A stretch of 63,059 nucleotides of DNA, taken from positions 5,067-68,125 of the forward strand of contig MNCI01009660.1 of the NCBI GenBank assembly GCA_015680685.1. The letters are read 5' to 3'. Positions 36,784 to 46,990 of the stretch are shown here, piece by piece. The translations under genes and the position numbers were made by a program. Below the pieces are notes generated by a model. The model was given only the letters and a program-made list of their open reading frames with translations. It made no database searches and was not told the origin of the DNA. The DNA comes from Gnetum montanum (taxonomy: Eukaryota > Streptophyta > Gnetopsida > Gnetales > Gnetaceae). Position 1 is the first letter of the stretch. Each line of letters begins with the position of its first letter.

Positions 36784-37583
36784 TGATGAGTGGCGAGGTA
36801 CCCCTACACTCAACCATACGAATACGAGCATTACACGTGTGATCTAGTCGAACTCTGCAGACTAAGTGCCTACATGCCTTATGGAACACTTAAGGTTAAT
36901 CATTTGTTATCTTCCCAGACTTAGTTGTATTTGTCATAGGTGTATGGTTAACTAAGTCTGAGGTATATGATTTTTATGTCTTTTTAATTTTATCTCCTAT
37001 GCTGACAAGGTGAAGGGTGAAGAGATTAATTAACTAACTTTAACTAACTATCTAAGTCTTAATTAACCTAGCATCGGCATCTGTTCCCACTTACCATTCA
37101 CACCTTGAACCAATGCAACCTTGGTTACCAAATGCTAGTTGTTGCTGGGATCACCAAGCGTAACGCATGTGCTCGAAGCGGTTGTACTAAGGCACTTAAC
37201 TAGGAGAGAAGGGTTGAGAGAGATTTAATGACTAATAAAGTATTTAAATGATAAACAGTAAATAAAATCCTATTTAGCCTATTCCATGCATTGCAAGGTT
37301 TATCCAAGAAGTTTGTCTTTATTGCCATACACAAACTTGTGTTTAGGTACAATATTTGCTCGAATAAAAATCCGTTCAGTTTGGAGCTCTTATTGAAGGC
37401 ACATGGAAATTATTTTATCTTTAGAGAGGTAAAACTGCTAGAGTTTTGCTATGGTCTAGGCCTAGAATTAGAAACAAGGGAGAGTCACCTCTTATTTATA
37501 GATTTGACGGCACACTACGATATCATGGGGGATGCGATATTGCGGCAGACATGATATTGCATACGTGATATCGCATTCCATCA
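36784..37583 (-). repeat. 3' LTR of element C
   Basis: 800 bp, plus strand TGATGAGTGG...TTCCATCA. TATA at 37493-37500 (minus). Upstream of it, 37505-37583 holds about five GATATC-centred palindromes (GCGATATTGC, GTGATATCGC and others). A conserved AATAAA-like site lies near the R region. The sequence outside the palindrome block is close to the right copy. Confidence 0.92.
37493..37500 (-). promoter_or_regulatory. TATA box in 3' LTR of element C
   Basis: The minus strand reads TCTATAAATAAGAGG, identical in the other LTR (43420-43427) and in element D (60090-60097). Confidence 0.7.
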
Positions 37584-37593
37584 TACCCCCGTG
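37584..37593 (-). other. Polypurine tract of element C
   Basis: The minus strand reads CACGGGGGTA directly before the 3' LTR; same place and form as in B. Confidence 0.7.
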
Positions 37594-39639
37594 ACTAAAT
37601 AAAAACTCATCCTTGAGTTCCTTACAGAATATTGGGATGGTATGAGATTATTGACTCAAAATGAAACTAATGGGATGACATGTGAACAAATCATCATTAC
37701 AAGACAAGAAAAAATTGGTGTTCATGACAACAAGAGGGAACACCTTATACATTTGACATCAGGCCTCATTTAACATCTGAGAAAGAGAAAGAGAAAGAAG
37801 TTTGCTGTTGCCAATGCCAAGATTGTGCCTTTCATTGTCCATCCGTAAGCACACCATCAGTCTTGCTCCTTGCATAGCTGCTTCTAGCACCGCTCCATTC
37901 CAAGTATTTCCTCTAGATCCAATCCATTGTTGTATGATTACCATCTGCATGCACAACACAGTCTTTATATTAACAAGGGTAAATGAATCATAATGCAATT
38001 GATACCTTGCTTCGGTGGTATGGCTGATATAAGATTGGTGACTACCGAAGGTGTAGGGGTTAGGAGAAAATCAAAAAAAATTGGGTCTGGACCCCCATGA
38101 CTAAGAGCGAACCTTTGGTAGCGATAGAATGGAGAAAGAATAAAGAACAAGAAAAATGGAGAAAAAGAGAGAACTATAACGTCGATGAAATGGATGTCAA
38201 GATGGAAATGAGCAAAATAAATTTGATTGCAAAAATGTTAAGGGAAAGAATTTAACTGATGCACCAAATAGGAATGTTAGTGGGTCCTCCCAAAAGGAGG
38301 CTCATGCCCTTAATGCCTTGACAAACCCACATTCAAAGAGTCCGTAGGCTCTAGGAATGTCATTTGGAACAAGAGTTAAAGTCTTAACTGCAAGAATTTA
38401 CCAAAAATAAAACAATGCATCAACCAAAATATACACTAATGATACAACCGGCACTGACGTGAATAATGGAGAGAAGGATGGAGAGAAGAGAATGGAATGG
38501 AATCCCAAGAACAAGGTGGTGTATAGCCCCTTGTGTGTTTCATGGTTAGGGTGACTTAGTAGATCCCATTCCAAGTCCAGCCTCAAACAAACCACTTCCA
38601 GTGACTTCGCATTAATGCATTCAGCCAAACCATCCTCATGAAGTAACAAGAATGCCTTCACCCAAGAGCCACCACCATTCTGATGAAACAAGGAGGAGAG
38701 AATAGAAAGCGAGAAGGGCATTAGTTAGAGGAAACATTTTTATTTTAGTTCCATAACTAGTGCTTGGAGCCCAAATGATTTTTTTTATATGTTTATACGT
38801 GAGAGCCACACCATGCAAAGACTTTGTTATTTTTATTTGCTTAGCTTCCCGATAATTAGGTAACGTCAAAATGGTAAGAAAACTCAAGAAGAAAACATCC
38901 AAGCACCCAAGAGAATGGCCAACACAAATGCATCAAGTTCCCTTGAAGTCACACCATTTTGAATCCTTGAGTCACACCCTTTTTAATCCTTGAGTCCTTT
39001 CTTAGTTTGAGAAATGCCCAGCACCGATTCGTTATGGTTCTTATTTAGAAAGGGACTATACATTTCCAAGCTAAGAGAGACCATAGAAATTCATGGATGT
39101 ATGAATGAAGTGGACACATTGCCTGTCATATCAAAAGAACCATATCTTAGTATCAATATTGTGACTTAAAGGTAAAAATCAAAAATTAGCAATCAATATA
39201 AGAAAACTTCATACCATCATGAAGAACACTTATTGAATGAAAAACTTGCAAGGTGGGTAACAAACATGCACACACACACACCCACACATACAAAATGAAA
39301 AAGTATAATGATGTTGTAAAACAAAAACAAGAAAAGTTAAAGAAATTTGTAAAACAAAATGTGTAAAACAAAAATGTGCAAAACAAAAATGTATAAAACA
39401 AAAAATTAAAAAGAGCTGAGGGCCACAAATGATTAGCATAGGTGTCCATCTCCCCCATGACTGAATGGAAAGGGAGAGATCTGAAATAATGAGCTCCTGT
39501 TTGAATTTCTTAGAAGTGTCCAGCTTCTCCTAATTGATGTTTTTAGGTTTAGGGTTGGAATTTGGCGATGCTCATATTCCAATGTATCTATGCCTTCGTT
39601 ATGGGCATGAGTTGTTCCCCTAGTTCATTCCATGCATGT
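37594..39639. other. Noncoding internal region of element C
   Basis: No coherent frame. 38040-39480 aligns with 9040-10920 of B. The joint where RT to integrase is missing lies near 39540-39600. An AC-rich microsatellite is at 39271-39291. Confidence 0.6.
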
Positions 39640-40160
39640 TGGTTAGTTGCTCTTTCGAATAGCTGTCAACCATGGGGTGTCCACTTGTTGTGTGGTTGCT
39701 ACATATAGGCACCTTTGTCTCAGAATTTATAGGGCATACCTGTTGCATGGAGGGGGTGCTGAGCATTCCTCCATGTCATCACCCAATGAGTCACTGTATG
39801 TGATGCATGGAACTTTCTTCTTCTTGATCTTTCCATAAATGTTTACCTTAAATATTTCCAAGGAAAGATTGCGGATCCCTAGGCATGCAACTATTGTGCT
39901 TAGCCATGCCCTTCACATTATAATTGGGAAGTCCCCTTTGTCATTGTTAACTTCTATCACCAGGAAATTAGCTAGGTATGACCAACCACACACAGTGGTA
40001 ATGATGTCCTCCACCAATCCTAAGGGAATGATGATGGACTGGTCAGCCAGCTCTAGTTGAATGTTGCTCTTCTTAAGTTGGGGTAGGTTCTAGGCTTGAT
40101 ACATTTCTCATGAAATTAAGTTGACTCTCGAACTGAGTCAAGAAGAGCCTTATGAGGTTC
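39640..40160 (-). pseudogene. Aspartic protease of element C
   Basis: The minus-strand active-site region at about 40125 reads ALLDSVRESTLIS (D-S-G changed to D-S-V). Then come LPQLKKSNIQLELADQSIII (40080), EDIITTVCGWSYLANFLVIE (40000) and FPIIMxRAWLS (39920). It is the same protease as in B at 13992-14470. One or two C-to-T stops are present. The frame then reaches the deletion joint instead of RT, so no downstream pol product could follow. Confidence 0.72.
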
Positions 40161-42808
40161 ATTCCTAGCAACTTGGAGGTAGATTAAGGGACTTTAAAGG
40201 TCAGATAGTTTCCTAGGAAGGTGGCCTACCTTGATCTAGTTAGTTACGGTATGTGTTAACATAATTGTATGCGTTAAGCTCTGTTGTTGAACTAAAGGGA
40301 GCCTCAAAGCCTTATATGCTGGAGGGGTGTGCACAGACTCAACCACTTGCGGTTGTGAGAGCTTGTCTGGGCTTTTGGTTCTGAAGAAAGGTCTTCTCTT
40401 CTTACGATTGTTAGAACTAGCAGCGGGTTGAAGGTTCATAGCTCTCGTAGCATTACATTGCTGCGGTTGAGTGGGGAGTTCCCCTTACATTGTTAAAGTG
40501 GGTGGTATGGGAACTAATGATACAAAAGAGGTGGATGGATTAGGAGGATGGTATGGATGTGGAGTGTTTCCTGGAGGAGAAGGAGTCCTTCTAAAGTGCT
40601 CCTGAACTTGGTAGTGATGTTGGGGAGTTATGTGACCCATGGAGTCACTTGGAGAAATCGACTGCTGCACGTAGTAGCCATATGGATCCGGTTGCTGGTA
40701 AGGGTATTATTGTTTTGGCGGTGGCATCCCCCATGAATGTGGGTATTTCCACTGCTAATGTTGCTTGATGGATTGTGGTGGAGTTCCACTTGGATAGTAC
40801 GTCAACAGTTGGTGGAACTATCTTGGGTTACCTTGGGGATAAGGTAACCTTTGGGGTGTTTGCCGTCTGTTGAGTTTCCAGTTGAGTGCATACACCCCAG
40901 ACTCTTGTAGATGTGAGATAATTGGACAACATCCCTTAGGATGGTCATATTGGTAGATCTCACATCCATCGTGATTTTCTGTGTCTGAATCCACAACCTC
41001 ATCAGAGATAGTTATTTTTCCCTTAGCCTTGTCACGTGCATTGCCTAAATCTCTCTGCTCTTTCTTGTCCTTGTCACTGCTTTGTTCCTCCTTAGACTCC
41101 TTTATGATTTTTAGGACAGTTTCAATTTTATTGTCTAAGGAGCTCCATATTTCATCTACCTTAGCTGATACTTCCATTGTTAGTTTTTGAAGTGGTAAGG
41201 TTTTCCTATTCACCAACTCTTCGAGTGATGACTCATCCTCTTCAGCGCAGAATCTCATTTCCCTCTTCCAGAGGGAAGGATCATGGTTATATTCCTCCGC
41301 ACTTTCCCCTTTTCGTAGCTCCCCTTCTTCTTTGGCTACTTGCTTCAACAATCTTTGAATTTCATGGGACCTAAGTTCTGATAATCTCCCTTGGGCATAA
41401 GTCCCAAGGGTTCTCCTAGTTTCATACCTTAGCCCATCTACGAGATGGCGAAGTTGATCCTGTTGTGCATAACCATGGCCCGAGAAATGATGTAAAAATG
41501 CATAGTAGTAGCCCATGGTAGCATCCAAGGGTTCATGAGTACCTTGCTTACCTTGCTTCCATCCTTGGATCTGCTTACGCAAGTTAAAAACTCTAGAGTT
41601 TGTTTGGTATTTATTGTTGAAGAGTTCTAACATCGTACTCCACCTCGTAATGGTTTTTGGCTCTAAGGACTGGTACTAACTCTCTGCTTCCTTTATGAGT
41701 ATCCTGGAAAACAACTTTAATTTTTCCACTCATTTTCTATGTTTTGCAAGGTGCAAGCATCATGGAATGCCTGTAAATGATTTTGTGGATTTGCTTTGTA
41801 TCCCCCTTTGAAGTGTGGGATATTGTTCATGTTTAAGCACTTGATCTGGCTATCTTTTTGCTGCCTTGTTGGTATTCTCATAGCGTTCATTATATCTAGC
41901 ATGCTTTGGGTGGCAAGTAGGGGTTCATCATGATCATCTCTTTCATGATGTCTATGATGTCTACGTTGTTTCCTACTTTCCCTTAGTTCATGCCTTGATT
42001 CTCTTGATTGCCCTCGTCCTCTCTCTCGACTCTCTCGTCGAGGTCTCTCATTTCTCTTACACTTATCCTCATCGTTATGCTCTTGATGACTATGCCTTGA
42101 TGTGGAAGGAGAGGGTGAATGATGTGATGAAGGGGAAGAAGAAGGAGAACCATCACCATGATGATGTTTCTTACCTTCTCTTCGATGGCTACAGCCCTGA
42201 TCATGATGACGATCTGAGTGCCCATCCTTGTCATGTGTTGTTATTCCCTCAGTGAACAACTGGTGTTCACAGGGATTAGAACCAAGGTTATGAATCATGG
42301 AGTGTAGGTTCTGATACCCCACCTCCTCACTTTCGTTAGGAGGGGGAACATCTTTCGATAGAGAACTTGTGATAGGTGGTTCACCATCTCCAATTTCACT
42401 TAGGACATGCGAGAACCCTTTACCCTTCAAAAATGTATGGTGGCTCTCCTACCTTGAGTCCCTTATACGTTGTGCAGATGTGGGATAGTAATCCCTTGTG
42501 TCAAAATCACCTATAACATATTCAGCATAGAGCTGAGTCATGCCAATCTGTGCCAAAGCACGAAGAAGCATGTTGGGGACTACATGATCTGGAGGTAACA
42601 CTATGTTACCTTGCAAGTCTCTCTAGCGCATTTGTTCATCCTGATGAAGGATAAAAGTAAAATCGGGTATATATTCATCGGGATGAGTATATACCACCCT
42701 ATATTGTTGAGGAACTAGCGGATTTTGGTTATGTGTTTTAGACTACCGATTGTTTCTTGTATGATCCCTAGGTGGTGTAATGCTCTTATGAGAAGAAGAA
42801 GAAGACAT
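40161..42808 (-). pseudogene. Gag polyprotein of element C
   Basis: The start ATG at 42808-42806 (MSSSSSHKSITPP) lies 125 bases past the primer site. The N-terminal part has VVYTHPDEYIPDFTFILHQDE. A His/Arg/Ser linker (42235-42000) is followed by the gag core with IPHFKGGYKANPQNHLQAFH (41830). A one-base deletion near 41730 shifts frame, and the rest is open at 41633-40818 (MLELFNNKYQTNSR). Stops: three in the N-terminal 130 codons and a TGG-to-TAG near 41675. The nucleocapsid motif at about 40970-40930 reads C-E-I-Y-x3-H-x3-C-C, with Tyr where B has the second Cys. A Pro/Gln-rich tail (40815-40236) leads to the protease. This is close kin of D (61108-63059). Confidence 0.85.
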
Positions 42809-42932
42809 TGTGTCTTGTCAGTGTGTTGATTAACTGTTATATAATTTTTTGTTTAATTAATCCTAAGGGTTCGTTTAAGCTCCCAATGATGTGGATAATT
42901 TCCTATGTTCTACTTAGTGCACAAACACTTAG

Positions 42933-42950
42933 TCCCCGACAACGACGCCA
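42933..42950 (-). other. tRNA-Asp-type primer binding site of element C
   Basis: The minus strand reads TGGCGTCGTTGTCGGGGA, one base inside the LTR. It differs from TGGCGCCGTTGCCGGGGA at two C-to-T sites. Confidence 0.85.
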
Positions 42951-42951
42951 A

Positions 42952-43527
42952 TGATGAGTGGTGAGGTACCCCTACACTCAACCATACGAATATGNNNNNN
43001 NNNNNNNNNNNNNNNNNNNNNNNNNNNNNNNNNNNNNNNNNNNNNNNNNNNNNNNNNNNNNNNNNNNNNNNNNNNNNNNNNNNNNNNNNNNNNNNNNNNN
43101 NNNNNNNNNNNNACTGAGGCACTTAACTAGGAGAGAAGGGTTGAGAGAGATTTAATGACTAATAAATCATTTAAATGATAAACAGTAAATAAAATCCTAT
43201 TTAGCCTATTCCATGCACTACAAGGATTATCCAAGAAGTTCGTCTTTATTGTCATACACAAACTTGTGTTCAGGTACAATATTTGCTCGAATAAAGATCT
43301 GTTCACTTTAGATCTCCTACTGCGGGCACATGGAAATTATTCTATCTTTGGAGAGGTAAAACTACTAGAGTTTCGCTACAGTCTAGGACTAGAATTAGAA
43401 ATAAGGGATAGCCACCTCTTATTTATAGATTTGACGGTGCACTACGATATCGCGTATGTGATATCACAGGGGAAGATGTGATATCACGTACGCGATATTA
43501 CGGGGGATGCGATATCGTGTCCCATCA
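42952..43527 (-). repeat. 5' LTR of element C, interrupted by assembly gap
   Basis: Plus strand TGATGAGTGG...GTCCCATCA. Alignment to 36784-37583 shows that the gap (42995-43112) replaces the counterpart of 36827-37185. TATA at 43420-43427. U3 palindromes at 43441-43520 include GATATCGCG, GTGATATCAC (twice) and GCGATATCG. Confidence 0.9.
42995..43112. other. Assembly gap (118 N)
   Basis: A run of N within the LTR. The homologous segment in the partner LTR is about 359 bp, so the true missing length is probably near that. Confidence 0.98.
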
Positions 43528-43532
43528 GTTGG
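43528..43532. repeat. Target-site duplication of element C, right
   Basis: GTTGG, identical to 36779-36783. Confidence 0.9.
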
Positions 43533-45388
43533 CTAACGTGAACATGCTTGATGATGAGAGCTCTAGAAACTCCGTGAACTTTATTTTTTACTATGATATG
43601 CTTTGATGTTTCATAGAGTTGTACACTTATAGTGATTATCATAAGAGAAAGGTTATTAGTAATGAAAACTTTCCTTGCCTATTATGCTAGCATGTCACAA
43701 GCATCATGATGATCCTAGTAATATCCTTAGAAAAACTACTAGAGGTAGCCTCTTCATTGCTAGAGGATGTGGCTAAATCCCCCATGCATGATCACATGGG
43801 CTTATCCACAAAGGTCTTCATAATGGGATCATATAGTTAAGAAGATAAAATTGGACATTATTAAAGCTATGAACACTTATGACTCGGAGGAGAAGATGTT
43901 GAAGGTAGAGGCTACTTAGGTTATAGAGAGGTTAGTTAAGTTAGGAGGATTAGTATTTATTTTTTGTTATGTTATTATCTATGTAGTTTTATCATTTTAT
44001 TGTATTTTATATTTTACATTTTTATTTTTTAGTTTTTACTATTTTTAATCTTTAACCTTTATTAGTTATGTTAATGATTAATAGTTGCAATAAAGGTAAG
44101 AAGAAAGCTGAGTGAGAGGCTTTGGCTAAGGTAGAGAATGAGAAGAAGAAGAAAGAGAAAGGATAAAGGAGAACCAAGGAAGAGATTGGGAAGAGAGTGC
44201 ATGAAGAAGTGAATTGAAAAACTCAAGAGGAAGTCAAAGAAAGGAAGAAAAAACATTATCAAAAGTAGTGAAGAGGGTAGAGGAGTATGCATTGGAAAAT
44301 GCATTCTTTGGAAAGTAGTTTAAATTTGATTTAAAGGATGGGACATGTTAGTTTCCAAGTACTCTAGGTATTTATGAAAGAATGACTTAAAGTCCCATGT
44401 CCTACTATAGGCTAATTGACTACTATGTAGGTTTTGGACTAGATAATATAGACATAGAGGGGATGCTATCTTCTTCTAGAATCATTTAGTTTCCACCCTA
44501 GTATAGGATCATCTCTTAGATGAGACTAGGAAGAAATTGCTTGAGAAGAAGTTAGATGAAAGGAAACACTCTCTTTTAGTAGGTTGATGGTGTTATTTTG
44601 GTTGCTATTGTTTTATTATTTTATTATACTATTATAATTATTATTATTTTTTATGATTGGAATTATTTATTATTTAATTTTTTACTTTTGATTATATACG
44701 ACTAGATCTAATGGGTATGTTATGAAAGCATATAGACAAAGGAAAATTAGTTTAAGGGGTAATGGGAAGCTTCATAGAGTCATAATTAGAATTGGTAATT
44801 TTGTTTATTTGTTGCAATGGTAGTTAGAATAGAAAGGTTTAATTTATGAACAAGAGAAATAATAAATAGATATTTTAATAAATGCCTAGATTTTGGTTGA
44901 TCAAGGGAGGGTGTTTGTTCTAGATCCTACTTTCCAACCTCTCCCATGTGATTAGCTTGAAGTCAAGGAAAGAGTGGTGCCTTGGTTTAATATGGAAAAA
45001 ATATGGCTTTCCTCATAGTAAAGCCATCTAACATTATTATGGATTTGATGATGAAGCTACTAAGGGCTAAGAAGTAGAATGAGAAGATGGCTTTCAAAAT
45101 TGCAAGGTTTGAAGAAAAGGTAGAAAATTTAGAGGTTGATTTAGATGAAAGTAAGGTGTTCTATCCTAATCCTACAACTTACTTTTATTGGTGATTGAGA
45201 GATTCCATAGACTTCATATTGGCTATTCATGCTATTGAGCAGTGTAAGATGTTGACCAGATTCTAAATGATAAGTTAAGGGATAGTTTTTTGACATGGAA
45301 ACACTAGGAAAAATAACACATGAGAAACAAGTTGTTATATAAGAAGTGAAACTTGCTTCTTGTGAAAAAAATTGAGGAGAGGATAACT

Positions 45389-45502
45389 AAGAGGATGAGA
45401 GAGTTATTAATAAAGAAGATAATGATATTTTAGTTAGTTTGTTTTTGCTACTAATAAGTCTCTCATCCTCTTGGCTAACTAAAACAAACTAACTTAAATA
45501 TC
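45389..45502. repeat. Interleaved inverted repeats in an intron of gene I
   Basis: 45389-45408 pairs with 45453-45472 (19 of 20), and 45424-45445 pairs with 45481-45502 (21 of 22), giving two crossing stems. A further direct copy of CTAACTAAAACAAACTAACT follows at about 45509-45528. Confidence 0.7.
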
Positions 45503-46199
45503 TTTTTGCTAACTAAAACAAACTAACTACATGTAAGGAAAGATATTTTATTTAGTTTTTGATTTTGTTGATTCTATCTAGTCTAAGTACTTTTGTAATT
45601 TAAATGTATTTAAATTAGTATTTTTATGAGTATTTACATGAATTTTGACATTTTTTAGCAAGCATAGATGTAGTTGGGGGTTCTAGTAGTATAGTGAAGG
45701 ATAGAGAGGATGAAAAAGTGGTGGAAATAGTATTTTCTACTTGTGATGGAGCTTCAAGCAATCAACAGTGATAGTTTAAAGATTATTTTTAGGTATGGAA
45801 GGATGGTTATGATAATATATTTGCATTTTTATGTTTATATGGGATGTTATGCATCTTATTGATGGTGGGCATTTTATGGACATTGACTATATTATAAGAA
45901 CTGTTGGTGTTTATGAAATTTGTGTGGATTTATAGTTTTGTGATCTTTTGGTGTTTATAAGAACTGTTGACTATATTATAAGAACCGTTGATGTTTTGAT
46001 CTTTTCTAAGTTTTCAGATATTTTTTTTTCGGTTTCTTTCTAATACAAAATAACACAAAGGACAATCAACAGAAAAATCTAAATATGAACAAAATAAAAC
46101 TTAAATGATAGTAATAAAATATTAGAAAAGTGATAAATATTGCAAACGTGCATGTTGAAGAAAGAAAAATTAATATTTAAAACTAAGAGAGAGTAGAAA

Positions 46200-46990
46200 A
46201 CTCATGTAAATGCTAAGTAATAGATAGAAAAGAATGTTGTGACCATTGTAGTGACTACGTCTTGGCAATGGCTTTTCTAGCCTATGACTTGGTGTGGTCA
46301 TTTACACTTTTGCCTAATTCAAGTATGTCTAGGTTGCCAAAGCCTAGATCTTTGAACTAGCATGTGCTAGATGACTAGGAATAGTATTTTTAAGCTTGTT
46401 GACTTCTTGTTCGATCAAAGTTTGTCCTATTAGTGTAGGTTGAAACCCTAGGCTAGTTTTTTCTATGATAGTAAGATGAGAGATATTGGGCATTTTAGGA
46501 TCTACATGAATAACCACTTCCCTATTTCACATGAAAAGTGAATTTCTTAATGTATATGGGAAGAAACAATATAGTGGTAAGCCATGGAATAGATTTTATA
46601 TCTAAAAAATCTATAATAATTGCAAATATTGACTTGGATGCAAATTAACTTCTAACTGAAATGGAAAACTTAATTGCTCATATTATCTCTACTCTAGCAC
46701 CACTAAATGTAATGAGAGAGGAGTTATACTTAGAGTACATGAACTATCTTTTAAGATTGAGGTGGTTGATGACAATCCATGAAATGATGTTTGTCCTAGG
46801 TCCATCATCTACATGCACCAAGGCTAGTGCCATATTATTCATGATTCGTATTGTGATGTACATAAGAAACTAGCACATGAACATGATTATAGGATCTATC
46901 TTGATGTCTTCTCCTTTGAATATCAAGTAATCAATTTCATACCATGGAACATTAAGCACTAATGAGATAGCATGGGTATAAGATTGAATT
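46200..46990 (-). pseudogene. Aspartic protease of old Tat-like element H
   Basis: Minus-strand text near 46790 reads ALALVHVDDGPRTNIIS, with D-D-G where E has D-D-E. It is followed by INHLNL, then SLITFSGARVEII (46690) and the C-terminal strand SHIHxEIHFSCEIGKWLF (46540). This matches the order in E (24607-25400). A tail HLEKPLPRRSHYNGHN-like piece ends near 46210, where gene I converges from the other strand. Transitions and several stops; inactive. Confidence 0.62.

Larger units (their letters stand above)
36784..43527 (-). mobile_element. Element C: gag-protease-only relative of Athila-like element B
   Basis: Two LTRs (36784-37583 and 42952-43527), GTTGG target duplications at both ends, primer site (42933-42950) and polypurine tract (37584-37593) define a complete insertion of 6.7 kb as assembled. 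The internal part holds gag, protease and a noncoding region, but RT, RNase H, integrase and the extra frame of B are absent. The break points fall near B 13860/10930 and within B 8900-5850 by alignment of flanking text. Such an element would need enzymes in trans. It lies in an exon of gene I. Confidence 0.92.
35220..45771 (+). pseudogene. Gene I: spliced plus-strand accessory gene remnant split by element C
   Basis: Not recognised. Coding-like plus segments with GT...AG edges are about 35220-35601, 35787-36054, 36179-36778 resuming at 43533-43930 after element C, 44085-44582, 44706-45195 and a last exon near 45660-45771 ending TGA after DGASSNQQ. Readable pieces include GFEDLDWENSYLEVLEWMLH (35787), MAIKWTREEVYFYW (36280), HDEVLLKLVVALHILGLRK (36390), IDYYVGFGLDNIDIEGMLSS (44410) and a coiled coil FEEKVENLEVDLDESK (45110). 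Stops are C-to-T or G-to-A type and there are frame changes near 35480 and 36520. It converges on the protease at 46200, exactly as gene F converges on 24607. No sequence match between F and I was evident. It may be an accessory gene or a captured host gene. Confidence 0.45.

Noticed and set aside
42958-43155. Open frames running through the N gap
   Set aside because: They are artefacts of untranslated N codons inside an LTR.
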